Below, piece after piece: positions 62,328 through 64,000 of a stretch of DNA of 64,000 bases. Every line of letters begins with the position of its first letter. The stretch's first letter is position 1. The translations under genes and the position numbers were made by a program. The stretch is taken from the NCBI RefSeq assembly GCF_000422705.1, contig NZ_AUGO01000009.1, positions 186,001 to 250,000 on the forward strand, read 5' to 3'. Origin of the DNA: Flavobacterium soli DSM 19725. GTDB lineage: Bacteria > Bacteroidota > Bacteroidia > Flavobacteriales > Flavobacteriaceae. The notes below the pieces were generated by a model, which worked only from the letters and a program-made list of their open reading frames with translations, was not told the origin of the DNA and ran no database searches.

Positions 62328-63839
62328 CTACATCCAATTGCTATCGGACGTTTCTATTTCGTATAACCAAAGGTTCACATAACGTTTAATTCGAGTAAAA
62401 TCGCCCAATTGAAAGGCAACATTTCCTCCTGCTGTATGCAAAATTATCGACCCAATGTCGGCTTTCTTGTGCCAAAACAACTGTGACGTTGTTATGGCTT
62501 GTATTTTCATGGGTTCGATGATTTCATGGTCAACATCCCAGGCTCCGCTTTGCTTGATGATGAAATTATCACTGATAAAAAGTCGGTAATTTCGAAAGCC
62601 AAAATACAATACCAAACCAATAAAAACAATATAAACCGGAACTAGGTATATGAATTCGAATGCTTGGGGTTCAATCCAATTTGCAAATGCAAAATACAGT
62701 GACAAAGGTATCATTATTGTTGTGAATATTGAAAAAACAAGCTTGCGAAAATTAGGCTGCAATTGCACTCCTTTTTCGGGGATCGATTTAAACAATAATT
62801 TTAAGATCTGATCCCGTTCAGTCTCCGAACAACCTGGAATTTCTATAGCAGATTTTTTTTCTTCTGGTTCGCCACTTGTAGCTTGCTTGATTTTTATCTC
62901 CAAGATATCCATCTTCTTTTGGAAATAATTTCGCGTAATAGTGGTTATTTGCACCTTTTCGGGCTTGATAATGGTACTTTTTGTATTCAGCAACCCATAC
63001 GAAAGCAATAAGGAACCTTTTTGCTTGGCAATTTTATAATCGAAATATTTGAAAACAACTCTCACCAAATTAATGATGAGTACAATCAAAAAAAGAAAGG
63101 CAACGAGCATCAAAATACCTTTAAAAATGGAAGTTCCATCAATATAATGTTCCAAACTTTGCTCTTCAAGAACATCCCCTTCTGTAAAATTACTTATATT
63201 TTCATAAATCGTACTGACAAAAAGGATCAACAAACCAAAACTTCTGAGGTAATTGGAAGTTATACCTACTTTCAATAAGGTGATAAAACTGATCTTGATA
63301 AAAGGATGTTCCTCTGGATGAGCTTCTGCTAAAGCTGATTGTGCTGTTTCCGAATCTGTATCAATTAATTTTCCTTCGTTTTCAAGTAATCTTGTCTTTA
63401 ATTCTAAAGCCAATTCGTGCGAAATAGCCTTGATAGAACCCTCTTTTTTACTACTTCCAGCGGTATCAACATCCAAGGCATAGACACCAACAAACTTTTG
63501 AATCAACGATTGATTGATGTTTACCTGTTGGATTTTATTGAGCTGTATAGTCGTTTTGGATTTGTTTAAAATCCCTTCTGTAACAATGAACTCTTGATTT
63601 TCCTCATCTAGGAAAAAGGTGAAATTGAGGTATTTTAGATAGGACACAAAACCAACAAGCACAATAACAGCAACGGTTCCAAAGGCAAGATAAAGTTTGT
63701 TGACTTCATCAAACTTGAAAACCCAAATCACAAGCATAGGCCATAAAGCCCTCAACGATTTTTGAAGCGTATAAAAAAACATCACCAATACGCCAACTTT
63801 GGACTGCCTTTGCGGTTGGCTGAAATCTGCTTTTATCAT
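62328..63839 (-). CDS. Bacterial PH-domain membrane protein (YdbT-like)
   Basis: 503 aa with four to six membrane helices in pairs (about 20-70, 185-260, 365-410) and three bPH2 (DUF304) domains: FTFFLDEENQEFIVTEGILN, YKIAKQKGSLLLSYGLLN and FRLFISDNFIIKQSGAW-like, each followed by the PEKVQ/NKIQQ type strand. This is the YdbT/YdbS-type pair often found together; the function is unknown. Its start codon overlaps the stop of the gene before it (ATGA). Confidence 0.85.
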   Translation of the reverse strand: MIKADFSQPQRQSKVGVLVMFFYTLQKSLRALWPMLVIWVFKFDEVNKLYLAFGTVAVIVLVGFVSYLKYLNFTFFLDEENQEFIVTEGILNKSKTTIQLNKIQQVNINQSLIQKFVGVYALDVDTAGSSKKEGSIKAISHELALELKTRLLENEGKLIDTDSETAQSALAEAHPEEHPFIKISFITLLKVGITSNYLRSFGLLILFVSTIYENISNFTEGDVLEEQSLEHYIDGTSIFKGILMLVAFLFLIVLIINLVRVVFKYFDYKIAKQKGSLLLSYGLLNTKSTIIKPEKVQITTITRNYFQKKMDILEIKIKQATSGEPEEKKSAIEIPGCSETERDQILKLLFKSIPEKGVQLQPNFRKLVFSIFTTIMIPLSLYFAFANWIEPQAFEFIYLVPVYIVFIGLVLYFGFRNYRLFISDNFIIKQSGAWDVDHEIIEPMKIQAITTSQLFWHKKADIGSIILHTAGGNVAFQLGDFTRIKRYVNLWLYEIETSDSNWM

Positions 63840-64000
63840 AATTGCTTTTGGATTTTCCCCATCAATAATTGTTTGATGTTTTCGGCCTGTTCCTTTTCGA
63901 TCCCAGGAATTTCGATATCACTTGAGCTTCCTCCGGCTGTGAAAATTTCTACTTTTGCCAAACCAAAATATCTCGAAACCAAACCTTCGTGCAACGCTAC
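63836..64000 (-). CDS. PH-domain protein (YdbS-like), C-terminal part cut by window edge
   Basis: The minus strand from the window edge reads 54 codons (starting VALHEGLVSRYFGLAKVEIF and ending KIQKQL) to a TGA. This is the end of a bPH2 domain, the typical small partner (YdbS) of the next gene. The TGA overlaps the ATG of the YdbT-like gene by ATGA, so the two are translationally coupled. Confidence 0.8.
   Translation of the reverse strand, partial: VALHEGLVSRYFGLAKVEIFTAGGSSSDIEIPGIEKEQAENIKQLLMGKIQKQL

Overview
The window comes from an AT-rich chromosome of the Bacteroidota, most likely a Flavobacterium or close relative. Evidence: a SusC/SusD pair, GLPGLI and DUF3667 proteins, a bacillithiol gene (bshB1), menaquinone genes (menF-like, menC, menA), single-chain PurL, TAnnTTTG-type promoters, and intergenic repeats of the kind common in flavobacteria. 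No insertion sequence, prophage, CRISPR array, integrase or rRNA was seen.

1-15.2 kb is a beta-mannan / galactoglucomannan utilisation locus. On the minus strand lie a partial GH27 alpha-galactosidase, a TIG-domain surface glycan-binding lipoprotein, SusD, SusC and an AraC regulator. Diverging from the regulator is a tight plus-strand operon: GH26 mannanase, GPH sugar symporter, GH130 mannosylglucose phosphorylase, cellobiose/mannobiose 2-epimerase, a second GH26 and a GH5 mannanase. The inferred route is surface cutting, import by SusCD, periplasmic cutting to mannobiose, transport, epimerisation to Man-Glc, then phosphorolysis to Man-1-P plus glucose. A satellite operon at 20.9-25.8 kb adds a GH3 beta-glucosidase, a SASA-type O-acetylesterase and a CE2-type esterase, so the substrate is probably acetylated. 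A perfect 10-bp inverted repeat in the araC/GH26 gap is the best candidate operator.

15.2-18.3 kb and 31.7-33.5 kb are accessory patches. The first starts with a 21-bp minisatellite. Each patch has a copy of the same 76-bp AGTAGC repeat, then an AT-rich hypothetical gene, then a long imperfect hairpin element. Two related hairpin elements enclose a GNAT-ORF103 gene pair, like a gene cassette without a visible integrase.

18.3-44 kb holds a P-type ATPase, the esterase operon, a tcdA/TatD/DUF1684 operon, MFS transporter, a BlaI/M56 sensor pair with a clear operator over its promoter, a TauE/SafE exporter, a CHASE-PAS histidine kinase, a candidate independent small RNA at about 38.0-38.2 kb, a small stress-type cluster (PNPOx-like, SpoIIAA-like, DJ-1/PfpI), a dienelactone hydrolase, and DUF3667, M28 peptidase and alpha/beta hydrolase genes.

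44-64 kb is mostly core metabolism: tRNA-His, bshB1, menF-like gene and hotdog thioesterase, a beta-helix lipoprotein, DUF1579, purL, menC, a TPR protein, an MBL hydrolase, menA and bacterial PH-domain proteins. Between purL and menC the sequence has been rearranged: a PAS-LuxR regulator and an AlkZ-like protein are followed by recent fragments of the menC and purL 3' ends, then a GLPGLI gene whose natural start appears frameshifted at an A8 tract.
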